Positions 9,140 through 21,628 are shown, numbered from the stretch's first letter. The stretch: DNA of 64,000 nucleotides from Halobaculum limi (GCF_029490015.1 NZ_CP120468.1:496001-560000), one strand, 5' to 3'. Notes: generated by a model from the letters alone, not told the origin. Program-made: numbers and translations.

Positions 9140-10381
9140 ATGGGGACCGACGGGTCACGCCTGCGCACGCTCGCCGACTACGACGTGCTGGCGCTGACGG
9201 CGCTCATCTGGTTCCTCGCGAAGTTCCTCCGCTACGCATTTCCGCCGCTGTTCCCCACCTTCCGCGAGACGTTCGGCGTCTCCAACGCCGCACTCGGTCT
9301 CGCGTTCACCGCGATGATGACCGTCTACGCGCTGATGCAGTTCCCCAGCGGCGCACTCGCCGACCGCGTCGGCGCGCGCCAAGTCATCGTCGCCGGCGTC
9401 GGCGTCGCCGGCACGGGAGCGCTCGTCCTCGCGGTCCCGGTCCCCGACGCGTTCGCCCTCGCCGTCATCGGCGGCGGGATGCTGCTCGTCGGGGTGGGGA
9501 CGGGCGCACACAAGACCGTCGCCGTCCGCCTCCTCTCGCGACTGTACCCCGCACGAACTGGGCGGGCGCTGGGCGTCCTCGACACGTTCGGCGCGTTCGG
9601 CGGCGTCGCCGCCCCCGCCGCTGTCGTCGCGGTCACGGGTGTGACGGTCGCGGGCGTCCAAGTGGCAGGCGTCGACTGGCACACGCTGTTTCTCGTTGGG
9701 GCCGTCACCGCCGGCGGTCTCGCCGCCGTGTTCCTCCGACGCGTTCCGCGTGCGGAGGGGGCGGCCGACGACGACGCGAGCACTGAGGGGTCGGGCGGCG
9801 TCCGCCAGTACCTCGCGCTGTTTCGTCGCCCGGCGTTCACCGCGTTCGTCGTCGTCACCATCTGCTTCTCGTTCGCGTACAACGGTGCAGTGGCGTTCCT
9901 CCCGCTGTATCTCACCGACGCCGCCGGTCTGCCCGAGACGACCGCCTCCCTGCTGTACAGCGGTCTGTTCGTCGTCTCGCTGGTTCAGTTGGTGACGGGC
10001 GACCTCTCCGACCGCGTCGGACAACTCCCGGTCATTGCGGCGACGCTCGCGCTGGGAGCCGCCGGTCTCGCCGCGCTCTTGACGTTCTCGGGCGTCCTCG
10101 CGGTCGGTGCGGCCGTCGTCGCCTTCGGCCTCGGCTGTCACGGCTTCCGACCGGTCCGCGGGGCGTACCTCTCGGCGGTCATCCCGGAGTCGTCTGCGGG
10201 CGGCGGCCTCGGTGTCGTCCGGACACTGCTGATGGGCGCGGGCGCGCTTGCCCCGGCGGTCGTCGGGTGGGTCGCAGACGCGACGGGGTTCGGCGCGGCG
10301 TTCGGCCTGCTGGCGGCGGCGATGGTCGCCGCCGTCGTCGGTACCGGCGTCGTCGCCGTCGTCGATGGGTCAGCGGGGTAA
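9140..10381 (+). CDS. MFS transporter
   Basis: A 413-residue, 12-helix major facilitator superfamily carrier. The loop between helices 2 and 3 has PSGALADRVGARQVIVAG, the MFS signature (GxLaDRxGrr), with the pseudo-repeat VTGDLSDRVGQLPVIA in the second half. Helices fall in two blocks separated by the hydrophilic loop RRVPRAEGAADDDASTEGSGG at about residues 203-225. A T-rich GCTTTT about 30 bp upstream supports the ATG at 9140. The substrate is unknown. Confidence 0.93.
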   Translation: MGTDGSRLRTLADYDVLALTALIWFLAKFLRYAFPPLFPTFRETFGVSNAALGLAFTAMMTVYALMQFPSGALADRVGARQVIVAGVGVAGTGALVLAVPVPDAFALAVIGGGMLLVGVGTGAHKTVAVRLLSRLYPARTGRALGVLDTFGAFGGVAAPAAVVAVTGVTVAGVQVAGVDWHTLFLVGAVTAGGLAAVFLRRVPRAEGAADDDASTEGSGGVRQYLALFRRPAFTAFVVVTICFSFAYNGAVAFLPLYLTDAAGLPETTASLLYSGLFVVSLVQLVTGDLSDRVGQLPVIAATLALGAAGLAALLTFSGVLAVGAAVVAFGLGCHGFRPVRGAYLSAVIPESSAGGGLGVVRTLLMGAGALAPAVVGWVADATGFGAAFGLLAAAMVAAVVGTGVVAVVDGSAG

Positions 10382-10392
10382 CTCGGAACGAC

Positions 10393-11289
10393 TCAGTCGT
10401 CGTCCGCGGCGGCCCCTTCCGTGCACTCGGCCGTCCACGCGCGGTTGACCGCCGCGACGAGGTCGTCGATACCCTCCGAGTGGACCGGCGTCTGCGGGAT
10501 ACGGAGCGGTGAGACGCTCACGTCGCCGGCGACGACGGCCGCGCGGTCGGACCACGCGGGGTACGATCCGCCGATGTCCGCGAGCGTCGGGTTGCGCCCA
10601 GCGTACTCGAAGCGGGCCCAGAAGTCGGATTCGAGGCGCCAGTCGCCGTCGTGTCGCTCGCGCTCCTCGTCGGTCGCCTCGCGCACCTCGACGCCGTAGT
10701 CTTCGACCGGTTCCGTCAAGCGGAGGTCGCCGCTGGTCGCACTCATCGGCGCGTTCACCGAGAGGTAGTCGGCCTCCGCCAACTCCGCACGCGGCCGGGA
10801 TGCGTCGTCGTCGTCGGCATCGGGTTCGGAGAGGACGTGGTCGGCGAGGAGTCGGGTGATACGCGCCGGCGCCTCGAAGGTGAACCCCTCGGGCGGGAAG
10901 AACTCCTCGCGGTGGTACGCCGAGACGGCGAGTGCGGGGACGCCGAGGTACGCCGCCTCGACGGCCGCGCCGACGGTCCCCGAGTGACCCATTATGTACT
11001 CGCCGCAGTTGGGGCCGTGGTTACATCCGGAGACGACCAGATCGAACTCCGTCTCCATCGCACGCAACGCGTAGGCGACGCAGTCGGCCGGCGTCCCGTG
11101 GACGGCGTAGCCCCACTCGTGGTCGTCTACGTCGACCGCGCGCGAGCGTGCACGCCCCACGCCGGACTGGTTGTCCGCGGGCGCGACCACGGTCACGTCC
11201 GCGACGGCGCGCAGTTCTTCGTACAGCGCCGCGAGGCCGGCGGCGTCGATGCCGTCGTCGTTCGTCAACAGCACCTTCGAATCGGTCAT
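10393..11289 (-). CDS. surE: 5'/3'-nucleotidase SurE
   Basis: A 298-residue survival protein E, a metal-dependent nucleoside monophosphatase. It starts MTDSKVLLTNDDGIDAAGLAALYEELR with the metal-binding DD, followed by the family motifs VVAPADNQSGVGRARS, HGTPADCVAYALR and VSGCNHGPNCGEYIMGHSGTVGAA. The upstream in-frame Met (11343) would add 18 residues unlike the family, so 11289 is preferred. It is divergent from the Mg transporter pair. Confidence 0.95.
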   Translation of the reverse strand: MTDSKVLLTNDDGIDAAGLAALYEELRAVADVTVVAPADNQSGVGRARSRAVDVDDHEWGYAVHGTPADCVAYALRAMETEFDLVVSGCNHGPNCGEYIMGHSGTVGAAVEAAYLGVPALAVSAYHREEFFPPEGFTFEAPARITRLLADHVLSEPDADDDDASRPRAELAEADYLSVNAPMSATSGDLRLTEPVEDYGVEVREATDEERERHDGDWRLESDFWARFEYAGRNPTLADIGGSYPAWSDRAAVVAGDVSVSPLRIPQTPVHSEGIDDLVAAVNRAWTAECTEGAAADDD

Positions 11290-11378
11290 TACCGGAGCCA
11301 CGGAAGCGCCGGGCAAGTGCGCGTCGGTCCCCGCCGCGGGCACCCGACTTTTGTCACGCCGGCACGTCGGGTGAGTCG

Positions 11379-11972
11379 ATGGGAATCCGTGAGACCGCGC
11401 GCAAGGCGTACCGCGAGGCGTTGCCGGCGCTCGCGGCCAGTCTCGTCGGCGGTCTCCTCGCGGGCGTCGTCCTCGGCGGGATGCGCGCAGAACTGCGCGC
11501 CGTCGAGGGGTTGCTCGTCCTCGTCCCCGCTCTCCTCGCGACCCGCGGGAACGTCTACGGCAGTTTCGGCGCGCGCGTCTCCACCGGCCTCCACCAGGGC
11601 CTCGTCGAACCCCGGGTGCGCGCCGGCGACGAACGCCTCCGGCGTGCAGCCACCGCCGCCCTCGTGAACGGTCTGCTCGCGTCGACAGTCGCGGCCGTCC
11701 TCGCGTTCGTCATCCTCACCGTCCTCGGTGCGCCGGTCGCACCGCTCCCGATGCTGGTCGGCATCGCACTCATCGCTGGCCTCCTCTCGGGGACTGCGCT
11801 GACCGTCGTGGTCGTCGTCGTCGTGTTCGCGGGGTATCGCCGCGGGCGCAACCCCGACACGCTCGTCGGTCCCATCGTCACGACGACCGGCGACGTGTTC
11901 GGCGTCCTGTTTCTGTTGGTGGCCGCGCGGACCGCGCTCGCGGCCGCCGGCCTTCTCGGAGGTGGCGGGTAG
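11379..11972 (+). CDS. MgtE-like magnesium transporter membrane domain, first half
   Basis: A 197-residue, five-helix protein corresponding to one SLC41/MgtE transmembrane domain (LVLVPALLATRGNVYGSFGARVSTGLHQG, and GTALTVVVVVVVFAGYRRGRNPDTLVGPIVTTTGDVFGVLFL). It ends at a TAG directly followed by the ATG of a second gene with the same domain, so the pair forms a split version of the two-domain SLC41 architecture. There are no CBS or N domains. The likely role is Mg2+ or other divalent cation transport as a heterodimer; this is inferred from family and context. Confidence 0.85.
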   Translation: MGIRETARKAYREALPALAASLVGGLLAGVVLGGMRAELRAVEGLLVLVPALLATRGNVYGSFGARVSTGLHQGLVEPRVRAGDERLRRAATAALVNGLLASTVAAVLAFVILTVLGAPVAPLPMLVGIALIAGLLSGTALTVVVVVVVFAGYRRGRNPDTLVGPIVTTTGDVFGVLFLLVAARTALAAAGLLGGGG

Positions 11973-12530
11973 ATGCCGACCGACTGGACTGTCCGCGCCA
12001 TCACCCGCGCGATGTTACCCGTCTTGCTCGTCCTCACGGTGGTCGAACTCGGCTCCGGTCTCGTTCTTGGGGCGTTTGAGGACCGACTCCTCCGTTCGCC
12101 GTCCTTGCTCGTCCTCGTCCCCGTCACCATCGGCACCGCGGGGAACCTGGGTTCGATCCTCGCCGCGCGACTGTCGACGGCGTTCCATCTGGGCACGCTC
12201 TCGTTCGACCCGCGCGACGACGAACTCGCGGGCAACGCCATCGCCACGGTCGCCCTCGCAGTGACGCTGTTTCCCGTCATCGGCCTCGGCGCGTGGGCAC
12301 TCGCCGGCCTCGTCGACGAACCGACGCTCTCGGCGTGGACCGTGCTCACGGTGGCGTTGTCTGCTGGCGTCACACTCGCAGTGCTCGCGGTCGGCGTCAC
12401 CCTCGTCGCCACCTACGCGGCCTACCGCCTCTCGCTCGACCCCGACGACGTGGTCATCCCGGTCGTCACCAACGTCTGTGACGTCCTCGGCGTCGTCGTC
12501 CTGTTCGCGGCCGTCCTCGTGTTCGCGTGA
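11973..12530 (+). CDS. MgtE-like magnesium transporter membrane domain, second half
   Basis: A 185-residue protein with the same five-helix domain as its upstream neighbour: LLVLVPVTIGTAGNLGSILAARLSTAFHLG and DPDDVVIPVVTNVCDVLGVVVLFAAVLVF align with LLVLVPALLATRGNVYGSFGARVSTGLHQG and DTLVGPIVTTTGDVFGVLF of the first. Its ATG abuts the preceding stop with no gap, which implies coupled, roughly 1:1 translation. The conserved acidic and asparagine positions of MgtE helices (N in GNLGS, N and D in TNVCDVLG) are kept. Confidence 0.85.
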   Translation: MPTDWTVRAITRAMLPVLLVLTVVELGSGLVLGAFEDRLLRSPSLLVLVPVTIGTAGNLGSILAARLSTAFHLGTLSFDPRDDELAGNAIATVALAVTLFPVIGLGAWALAGLVDEPTLSAWTVLTVALSAGVTLAVLAVGVTLVATYAAYRLSLDPDDVVIPVVTNVCDVLGVVVLFAAVLVFA

Positions 12531-12548
12531 GCATCAGGCGCGAACGAC

Positions 12549-12932
12549 TCACTCCGGGAGGACACGGACCGTCCGCGTGCGCGGGCCGTCGCACTCCACG
12601 AGGAGGACCGACTGCCAGCGACCGAGTGCGAGGTCGCCGTCGACGACCGGAACGGTGACGCTCTCGCCCAACAGGAGCGCCCGGAGGTGCGAGTCCGCGT
12701 TGCCGTCGAGTTCGTCGTGTGCCCATCCCTCGTCGGGCGCGAGACTCTCGACGAACCGCTCGATGTCGTCGAGCAGTCGCCGCTCCGCCTCGTTGACCAC
12801 GAGGCCGGCGGTGGTGTGTTCACAGAAGACGGTGCAGGTGCCGGTCGCGTCGGCGGGAACTGCCGCGCGCACGCGGTCGGTCACGTCGTGGACGGCGGTG
12901 TGGCCGTCGGTGTCGATGATGAACGTCTCCAT
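12549..12932 (-). CDS. YjbQ / UPF0047 family protein
   Basis: A 127-residue protein of the YjbQ (UPF0047) family; some members have been linked to secondary thiamine-phosphate synthase activity. Family motifs are CTVFCEHTTAGLVVNEAERRLLDDI, HDELDGNADSHLRALLLGESVTVPV and the C-terminal LALGRWQSVLLVECDGPRTRTVRV. The METFIID start at 12932 is preferred over an in-frame upstream Met, whose extension would run through the divergent SRPBCC gene. The function in haloarchaea is not settled. Confidence 0.9.
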   Translation of the reverse strand: METFIIDTDGHTAVHDVTDRVRAAVPADATGTCTVFCEHTTAGLVVNEAERRLLDDIERFVESLAPDEGWAHDELDGNADSHLRALLLGESVTVPVVDGDLALGRWQSVLLVECDGPRTRTVRVLPE

Positions 12933-13016
12933 ACGCTCCGTCCGTCGCCGACCGCCAAAACACCCACCGCGGGGTCCGCCACAGCGACTTTGCTGTTCCC
13001 GGCCCTCCACACAGAT

Positions 13017-13454
13017 ATGGTCGTAGTCAGCCACACGGTCCGGGTCGGCGCCCCCGTCGACGAGGTGTTCGCACACGTTGACGACCCCGAGAACCACGTC
13101 GAGATGACGCCGAGCATCACCGCCGTCTCGAACGTCGAACCGCTTGACAACGGCGGGAAGCGACTCGACTACACCTACAAGATGGTCGGCGTCTCTCTCA
13201 CCGGGACGATGGAGACGCCCGAGTACGCCGAGAACAACCGGATTGTCTTCGAGATGGACGGCGACCTCTCGGGGACGCTGACGTGGACGTTCGAGGCCGT
13301 CGACAGCGCGACGGATGTGACGTACACCGCCGAGTACGACCTCCCCGGCGGCGTGCTCGGGAAGGTCGCCGAACCTATCGCCGTCCGGTACAACGAGCGC
13401 GAGTTGCGGACGACACTGGAAAACCTCCGCGACAGACTCGAACTCGGTCGGTGA
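13017..13454 (+). CDS. SRPBCC family (CoxG/polyketide-cyclase-like) protein
   Basis: A 145-residue START-like helix-grip protein. It begins MVVVSHTVRVGAPVDEVFAHVDDPENHVEMTPSITAVSNVEPL, the usual first strand and helix of SRPBCC proteins, continues with TMETPEYAENNRIVFEMDGDLSGTLTWTFE, and ends in the long C-terminal helix VRYNERELRTTLENLRDRLEL. Such proteins form a hydrophobic ligand pocket; the ligand is unknown. It is divergent from the YjbQ gene, with an intergenic gap of about 84 bp. Confidence 0.87.
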   Translation: MVVVSHTVRVGAPVDEVFAHVDDPENHVEMTPSITAVSNVEPLDNGGKRLDYTYKMVGVSLTGTMETPEYAENNRIVFEMDGDLSGTLTWTFEAVDSATDVTYTAEYDLPGGVLGKVAEPIAVRYNERELRTTLENLRDRLELGR

Positions 13455-13479
13455 GACGCGTCTCGGCGGTCCGGTCGCC

Positions 13480-13902
13480 TCAGCGCCGGTCGGGGTCGAT
13501 GGGCGTCCCGTCTTCGGTCGGCGGCGCGAGGTGGTCGATATACTCCTCGGGCGACGGCGAGCGGACGTCGACAGTCACATCGATGTCGCCGAGTTCGTCC
13601 GCCTCGCCAACGGCGAAGTTGATGACGCCCTGGAACGCCGCCTGCTTCTTCAGGCTGAACGTGAAGCCACCTTCCGTACGGTTGCGCTCGAACTCGCGGC
13701 GAGCGGTGTCGAGAATCTCCTGTTCGTGGAGTTTGTCCGAGAAGGCGTCCAACGTGTGCGTCTCGGCGACGAGTTTCCCAGGTTGTGAGACGAACTCCGC
13801 GTTCGGGAACAGCGTCTCGACGGCGTCGCGCACACGGTCGGTGACCTCGGTGTCGCGCACCGGCGTTTCGATGCGGGCGTCGACGCTGTAGACGGTCGTC
13901 AT
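13480..13902 (-). CDS. UPF0201 family RNA-binding-like protein
   Basis: A 140-residue archaeal protein of the UPF0201 (COG1325) family, often labelled a predicted exosome/RNA-binding subunit. Landmarks are YSVDARIETPVRDTEVTDRVRDAVETLFPNAEF, DAFSDKLHEQEILDTARREFERN and FSLKKQAAFQGVINFAVGEADELGDIDV. Its ATG overlaps the stop of the upstream UPF0200 kinase-like gene by four bases, a common archaeal pairing. No enzyme activity is known to me. Confidence 0.9.
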   Translation of the reverse strand: MTTVYSVDARIETPVRDTEVTDRVRDAVETLFPNAEFVSQPGKLVAETHTLDAFSDKLHEQEILDTARREFERNRTEGGFTFSLKKQAAFQGVINFAVGEADELGDIDVTVDVRSPSPEEYIDHLAPPTEDGTPIDPDRR

Positions 13903-14462
13903 TCGCGCACCTCCGCTGTCCCGGCGACGACGCCGCGAACGCGCTCGCGGAACGCCTCGAGTGTGTCGGTGTTGTCGATGGTGACGTCTGCTGCGTCGAT
14001 GACCTCGCCCATCCCGAAGTCGAGTTCGCGCGCCTCGCGGTCTTTCAACGCCTCAATGTCCATATCCGACTCGTCGCGGCCGCGCGCGCCGAGTCGCTCC
14101 GCCCGCACGTCGAACGGCGCGGTGATGGCGACGAGCGTGAAGTCGTCGCCGAATCGCTCGCGGAAGCGTTCCAACTCGATGGGCGCACGGAGGCCGTCGA
14201 CGAGGACGGCGTCGCCCGTGGCGTCGGCGGCGGCAGCCTCGATGAGCGGGAGCGACCGCTCGGCGATGGCGGCTGGGCCGTTCTCCTCGCGCAGCGCCTT
14301 CGCGACCGCGCCGTGGTGTTCCGCGGGGTCGAGCCCGCGGTCGCGACACTCCGCGCGGATGACGTCCCCCATCGTGACTACGGGGACGCCCTCCTCTTCG
14401 GCGACCGCGGCGGCCTCGCCTTTCCCACTTCCGGGCAGGCCGACCGTTCCGATGACTCGCAT
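13899..14462 (-). CDS. UPF0200 family AAA/dephospho-CoA-kinase-like NTPase
   Basis: A 187-residue P-loop protein. It starts MRVIGTVGLPGSGKGEAAAVAEEEGVPVVTMGDVIRAE, with Walker A GLPGSGKG, and continues with VLVDGLRAPIELERFRERFG and the lid-like RLGARGRDESDMDIEALKDREARELDFGMGEVIDAADVTIDN. The fold and the DxxIDN-like end resemble dephospho-CoA kinase and nucleoside kinases, and UPF0200 has been linked to archaeal CoA metabolism; I do not claim the activity. The start at 14462 gives the family N-terminus; the upstream in-frame extension is not conserved-looking. Confidence 0.9.
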   Translation of the reverse strand: MRVIGTVGLPGSGKGEAAAVAEEEGVPVVTMGDVIRAECRDRGLDPAEHHGAVAKALREENGPAAIAERSLPLIEAAAADATGDAVLVDGLRAPIELERFRERFGDDFTLVAITAPFDVRAERLGARGRDESDMDIEALKDREARELDFGMGEVIDAADVTIDNTDTLEAFRERVRGVVAGTAEVRE

Positions 14463-14571
14463 CACCCGTGGTTCGCTAGTGGCCCGATTAAACCCTGCGA
14501 GACGAGCGACGGCGATTCGCGCGGCCGCGACCGCGCCGTTTTTGACCACCGCCACGATACCATAGGCCCGA

Positions 14572-14677
14572 GGGCGCGTAGCTCAGTCCGGATTCAGAGC
14601 GTCGGACTTCTAACCGCACCGGGCTTCCGGCGCGGGGAGCCATCCGACGGTCGCGGGTTCAAATCCCGTCGCGCCCG
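14572..14677 (+). tRNA. tRNA-Arg (anticodon TCT) with a 29-nt intron
   Basis: The acceptor arms GGGCGCG and CGCGCCC pair perfectly, with discriminator G at 14677 and no encoded CCA. The T arm is GCGGG-TTCAAAT-CCCGT. The anticodon stem TCGGA/TCCGA closes only if 29 nt (14613-14641) are removed after position 37, leaving the loop CTTCTAA with anticodon TCT (codons AGA/AGG). The unspliced RNA folds as outer helix TCGGA/TCCGA, 3-nt bulge CCA, 4-bp helix CTTC/GGAG, 3-nt bulge TAA and inner helix CCGC/GCGG. This is a canonical bulge-helix-bulge substrate for the endonuclease encoded at 32428. Confidence 0.9.
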
Positions 14678-14771
14678 TGTTCCGTGTCGCGAACATCGTG
14701 AGCAACCGTACCCGCGTCGTGTCGTCGCCCGCAGGACAAGACCTTCACCGGCGCGGCGCGTTCTACTCGGT

Positions 14772-15149
14772 ATGACACAACGGTCACTCCTGACACGCGC
14801 CCTGTGGTTCGTCGTCGTCGGCTGGTGGGCCACGCCAATCGTGGTCAACGCCGCGTGGTTCCTCAACGCGACGATCATCGGGATTCCGATCGGAATCAAA
14901 CTCGTCAACCTCGTTCCCACGGTGTTGACGTTGAAAGAGCCCCGGGCGCTGTCGGCGCCAGAGTCGGGTCGTGGACAGCGCTCGCTCGTCGTCCGCGGCG
15001 CGTACTTCGTCCTCGTTGGCTGGTGGCTCAGTTTCATCTGGGCGAACGTCGCCGCGTTCCTCGCGGTGACGGTCGTCGGCCTGCCAGTCGCCTACTGGAT
15101 GTTCAACCGCCTGCCGTACGTCACGTCGCTGTACCGCTTCGACGGGTGA
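14772..15149 (+). CDS. YccF-domain membrane protein
   Basis: A 125-residue inner-membrane protein with two copies of the YccF domain, seen as the repeated segments ALWFVVVGWWATPIVVNAAWFLNATIIGIPIG and AYFVLVGWWLSFIWANVAAFLAVTVVGLPVAYWMFNRLP. Each has the VGWW-W-N-IGIP/VGLP pattern. Four membrane segments are likely. The function is unknown. It begins 95 bp after the tRNA-Arg gene. Confidence 0.88.
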   Translation: MTQRSLLTRALWFVVVGWWATPIVVNAAWFLNATIIGIPIGIKLVNLVPTVLTLKEPRALSAPESGRGQRSLVVRGAYFVLVGWWLSFIWANVAAFLAVTVVGLPVAYWMFNRLPYVTSLYRFDG

Positions 15150-15307
15150 ACGACGACGGAGCGACTTCGCTGTTCAGCGAGACGTAGGAGTTGGCCGCTG
15201 GGCACACAGCACCAGCGGCCCGAGTGGAACGGGAGCGCGGCCGCTCAAGAGTCGACGGACAGTTGGAGTGAAAGAGAAGGTCGGTCGTGTGGGCTTGGAC
15301 AGCGGTC

Positions 15308-16183
15308 TCAGTATCGCGACGGCAGGTACGCGAGGCCGATGAGGAACACTGCCGAGACGCCACTGAGGATGGTGATGCCCCACAGTCCGTTCGTCATCCG
15401 GGTCTGCATCGCGGTCTCGTCTTGGTACTGCTCGTACGTCTCGAAGTTCGTCGACAGCACCATCGTGGAGTTGTCCGGGAAGTACGCGAAGTACTGCGTC
15501 GAACCGACGGTCACCTGCGCCTTGTCGGCGACAGAGATCTCGTTCGTCCGCGGTGCGGTGTACGTGAGCGTCGCCGCCTCGGGCGTCACCGAGTCCACGG
15601 TCGCGGTATTGTTCTCGATGTTGTCGACCTCGTCACCGACTTCGTACTCGCGCGTGTCCGGTTCGGGGAAGTACTCGTCGACGGGGATCAGGTTGCGACT
15701 TCCGTTGTCGCCCGCACGCTCGACGACGTACTCGGTCCCGTCGACGGTCGTCGTCTCGTTCTCGACGTCGGTGTCGTTCTGGAGGATGGCCGCTCGGTCG
15801 ATGCTCTCAACGAGCGTGACCGAACTGGAAGCGTTGTCGGTCGTCACGGCCCAGTCGGTACCTTCGTAGGTGACAGTCGAGCCGTTGGCCCACTCAACGG
15901 TGTAGCGAGCCGACTCGTTGGTGAACTCGATGGTCCCCGAGCGCACAAGGTGGGCTTGGCCACCGCCACCGTGGCCGCCACCGTCACCACCCTCCATCTC
16001 AGCGGAGATTCCGGAGACGGTGTACTCCTGTCCGTTCAGCGTGAACGAGTCACCCTGACCCAGTTCGTGTTCGGGGTTCTCGAAGGAGAGCTGTGGCGCA
16101 CTCGCTGTTGCGATGAGCGAGAACGAGGCCGCCCCCACGACGAGGAAGAACGCGACGTAGATGGCCGCGGCGCGTCGTTGCAT
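15308..16183 (-). CDS. Membrane-anchored protein with large extracellular domain, function unknown
   Basis: A 291-residue protein with an N-terminal hydrophobic segment (IYVAFFLVVGAASFSLIATASA, about residues 8-29) that could be a signal peptide or anchor, a long acidic beta-rich region, and a second membrane helix near the C-terminus (LWGITILSGVSAVFLIGLAYL, about 266-286) before a short basic tail. The middle has a GGDGGGHGGGG linker and repeated small-beta motifs (YTVEWANGSTVTYEGTDWAV). The topology implies an exposed domain held at the membrane. I do not recognise the family. It lies downstream of the rRNA operon on the same strand. Confidence 0.7.
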   Translation of the reverse strand: MQRRAAAIYVAFFLVVGAASFSLIATASAPQLSFENPEHELGQGDSFTLNGQEYTVSGISAEMEGGDGGGHGGGGQAHLVRSGTIEFTNESARYTVEWANGSTVTYEGTDWAVTTDNASSSVTLVESIDRAAILQNDTDVENETTTVDGTEYVVERAGDNGSRNLIPVDEYFPEPDTREYEVGDEVDNIENNTATVDSVTPEAATLTYTAPRTNEISVADKAQVTVGSTQYFAYFPDNSTMVLSTNFETYEQYQDETAMQTRMTNGLWGITILSGVSAVFLIGLAYLPSRY

Positions 16184-16272
16184 ATCGGGATGACGGGTCG
16201 CCCGGAGTTTAACCGTTTTCTTTCCGCGAACGTGACTGCGCGGCTACGCGGTCGCGCGGTCGATACAAAAGA

Positions 16273-16348
16273 AGCCAAGGGCCGGATTTGAACCGGCGTG
16301 GTTCTCCTCTGCAGGGAGATGCGTATGGCCGGACTCTGCCACCTTGGC
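16273..16348 (-). tRNA. tRNA-Cys (anticodon GCA)
   Basis: Read on the minus strand, the acceptor GCCAAGG pairs with CCTTGGC, with discriminator T, the identity base for Cys. The anticodon region CTCCC-TGCAGA-GGAG shows anticodon GCA, and the T arm GCCGG-TTCAAAT-CCGGC is canonical. It lies about 160 bp beyond the 5S gene on the same strand, the usual distal tRNA of haloarchaeal rRNA operons. No intron. Confidence 0.95.
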
Positions 16349-16506
16349 GCAGTTCGAACTGAGTCGTGTGAAGCGTTTAAGCCTAGCGGATTACCCCGTC
16401 TCCGATCAAGCGGGCGCTGTCGCTCACGAGTGGTGAGCCACGAGTGTGGCTGTCTGTAAATGAAGAAAGCCCACCAGCGCGGTGCTGGTGGGCTTGAAGT
16501 ATGAGT

Positions 16507-16628
16507 GGTGGGCGGCGAACCGGTGTTTCCAGAGGCTCTCGCACTCCAGGACTGGCCGGAACGCTGGCGGGCTTAACTTCCGTGTTCGGGATGGGTACGG
16601 GTGTGCCCCCGCCGCTATGGCCGCCCGA
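16507..16628 (-). rRNA. 5S ribosomal RNA
   Basis: The minus strand reads GGGCGGCCATAGCGG at the 5' side and ends in the complementary GCCGCCC, forming helix I. Between them are CACCCGTACCCATCCCGAAC and GGAAGTTAAGCC, universal 5S segments. Length is about 122 nt; the ends are set to within a few bases. Confidence 0.93.
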
Positions 16629-16677
16629 AGGCCGACCATCGGGAACGATCCGATGTAGTGCCAACGTCGGTCTATAC

Positions 16678-16733
16678 GACCGTAATGTACGTGCAATCCA
16701 GGTAACGCCTGGACCCGTTCACGGGTCCCAGTG
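16678..16733 (-). other. 3' arm of the 23S rRNA processing stem, with bulge-helix-bulge site
   Basis: This arm is nearly an exact reverse complement of 19663-19718, so the two ends of pre-23S rRNA pair over about 55 bp. Within the stem the 7-nt strands ACGTCCA (19688-19694) and GCGTTAC (16702-16708) form a 4-bp helix ACGT/GCGT with 3-nt bulges CCA and TAC, the site cut by the archaeal splicing endonuclease during 23S maturation. Confidence 0.85.
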
Positions 16734-16741
16734 CATATGAG

Positions 16742-19648
<2,907 letters not shown>

Positions 19649-19662
19649 TTGACTGATGGTAC

Positions 19663-19718
19663 ACTGTGACCCGGTGAACGGGTCCAGTGGACGTCTGGAT
19701 TGCACGTACATACGGTCG
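19663..19718 (-). other. 5' arm of the 23S rRNA processing stem
   Basis: Pairs with 16678-16733 across the whole 23S gene. The matched blocks GCAATCCAG/CTGGATTGC and CTGGACCCG/CGGGTCCAG flank the bulge-helix-bulge motif at 19688-19694. Confidence 0.85.
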
Positions 19719-19865
19719 TCATCGCACGTCACGTGGGTGTCACGCGAGCGTGCTCAACCCTTCCCATCCCCGCTCTCGCGGGATGGTGCATCGGTCTTGC
19801 GTCGGGATTTATCGTATCGCCGTCTGCCGTATAAGGCACACGGTTCACGATGAACCCCGAAGACA

Positions 19866-19937
19866 TGGACCCACTGGGATTCGAACCCAGGGCATCCTCC
19901 TTGCAAAGGAGGCACTCTACCACTGAGCTATGGGCCC
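19866..19937 (-). tRNA. tRNA-Ala (anticodon TGC) in the 16S-23S spacer
   Basis: On the minus strand the acceptor GGGCCCA pairs with TGGGTCC, with discriminator A. The anticodon arm CTCCT-TTGCAAG-GAGGA gives anticodon TGC, and the T arm CTGGG-TTCGAAT-CCCAG is canonical. An Ala tRNA between 16S and 23S is the standard haloarchaeal arrangement. Confidence 0.96.
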
Positions 19938-19957
19938 ACCCCCATCAGGGGGTGAAG

Positions 19958-20005
19958 CGAGCCTCGATAGTTCGAAGGTGCCCGATTGGCGTCGGGAACC
20001 GGACC
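19958..20005 (-). other. 3' arm of the 16S rRNA processing stem, with bulge-helix-bulge site
   Basis: Complementary to 21580-21628 across the 16S gene (GAGCCTCGATAGTTCG is shared exactly as an inverted repeat). The internal strands GTGTCAC (21605-21611) and GCACCTT (19975-19981) form the 4-bp helix GTGT/GCAC with 3-nt bulges CAC and CTT. Confidence 0.85.
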
Positions 20006-20042
20006 TGAAAGGTGAGCCAGGGCGTCGCCCTGGTCTCGATCT

Positions 20043-21515
<1,473 letters not shown>

Positions 21516-21579
21516 GTTCTCCCCGTGAAGGGAGGGTTGGCGGGAAATCACGCGCAAAGCGTGATTTCACCATTGCTTG

Positions 21580-21628
21580 GTCCAAGTTCGGCGACACCAA
21601 TCGGGTGACACCGAACTATCGAGGCTCA
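21580..21628 (-). other. 5' arm of the 16S rRNA processing stem
   Basis: Lies about 65 bp ahead of the 16S 5' end and pairs with 19958-20005. It carries the 5' half (21605-21611) of the bulge-helix-bulge motif described for the 3' arm. Confidence 0.85.
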
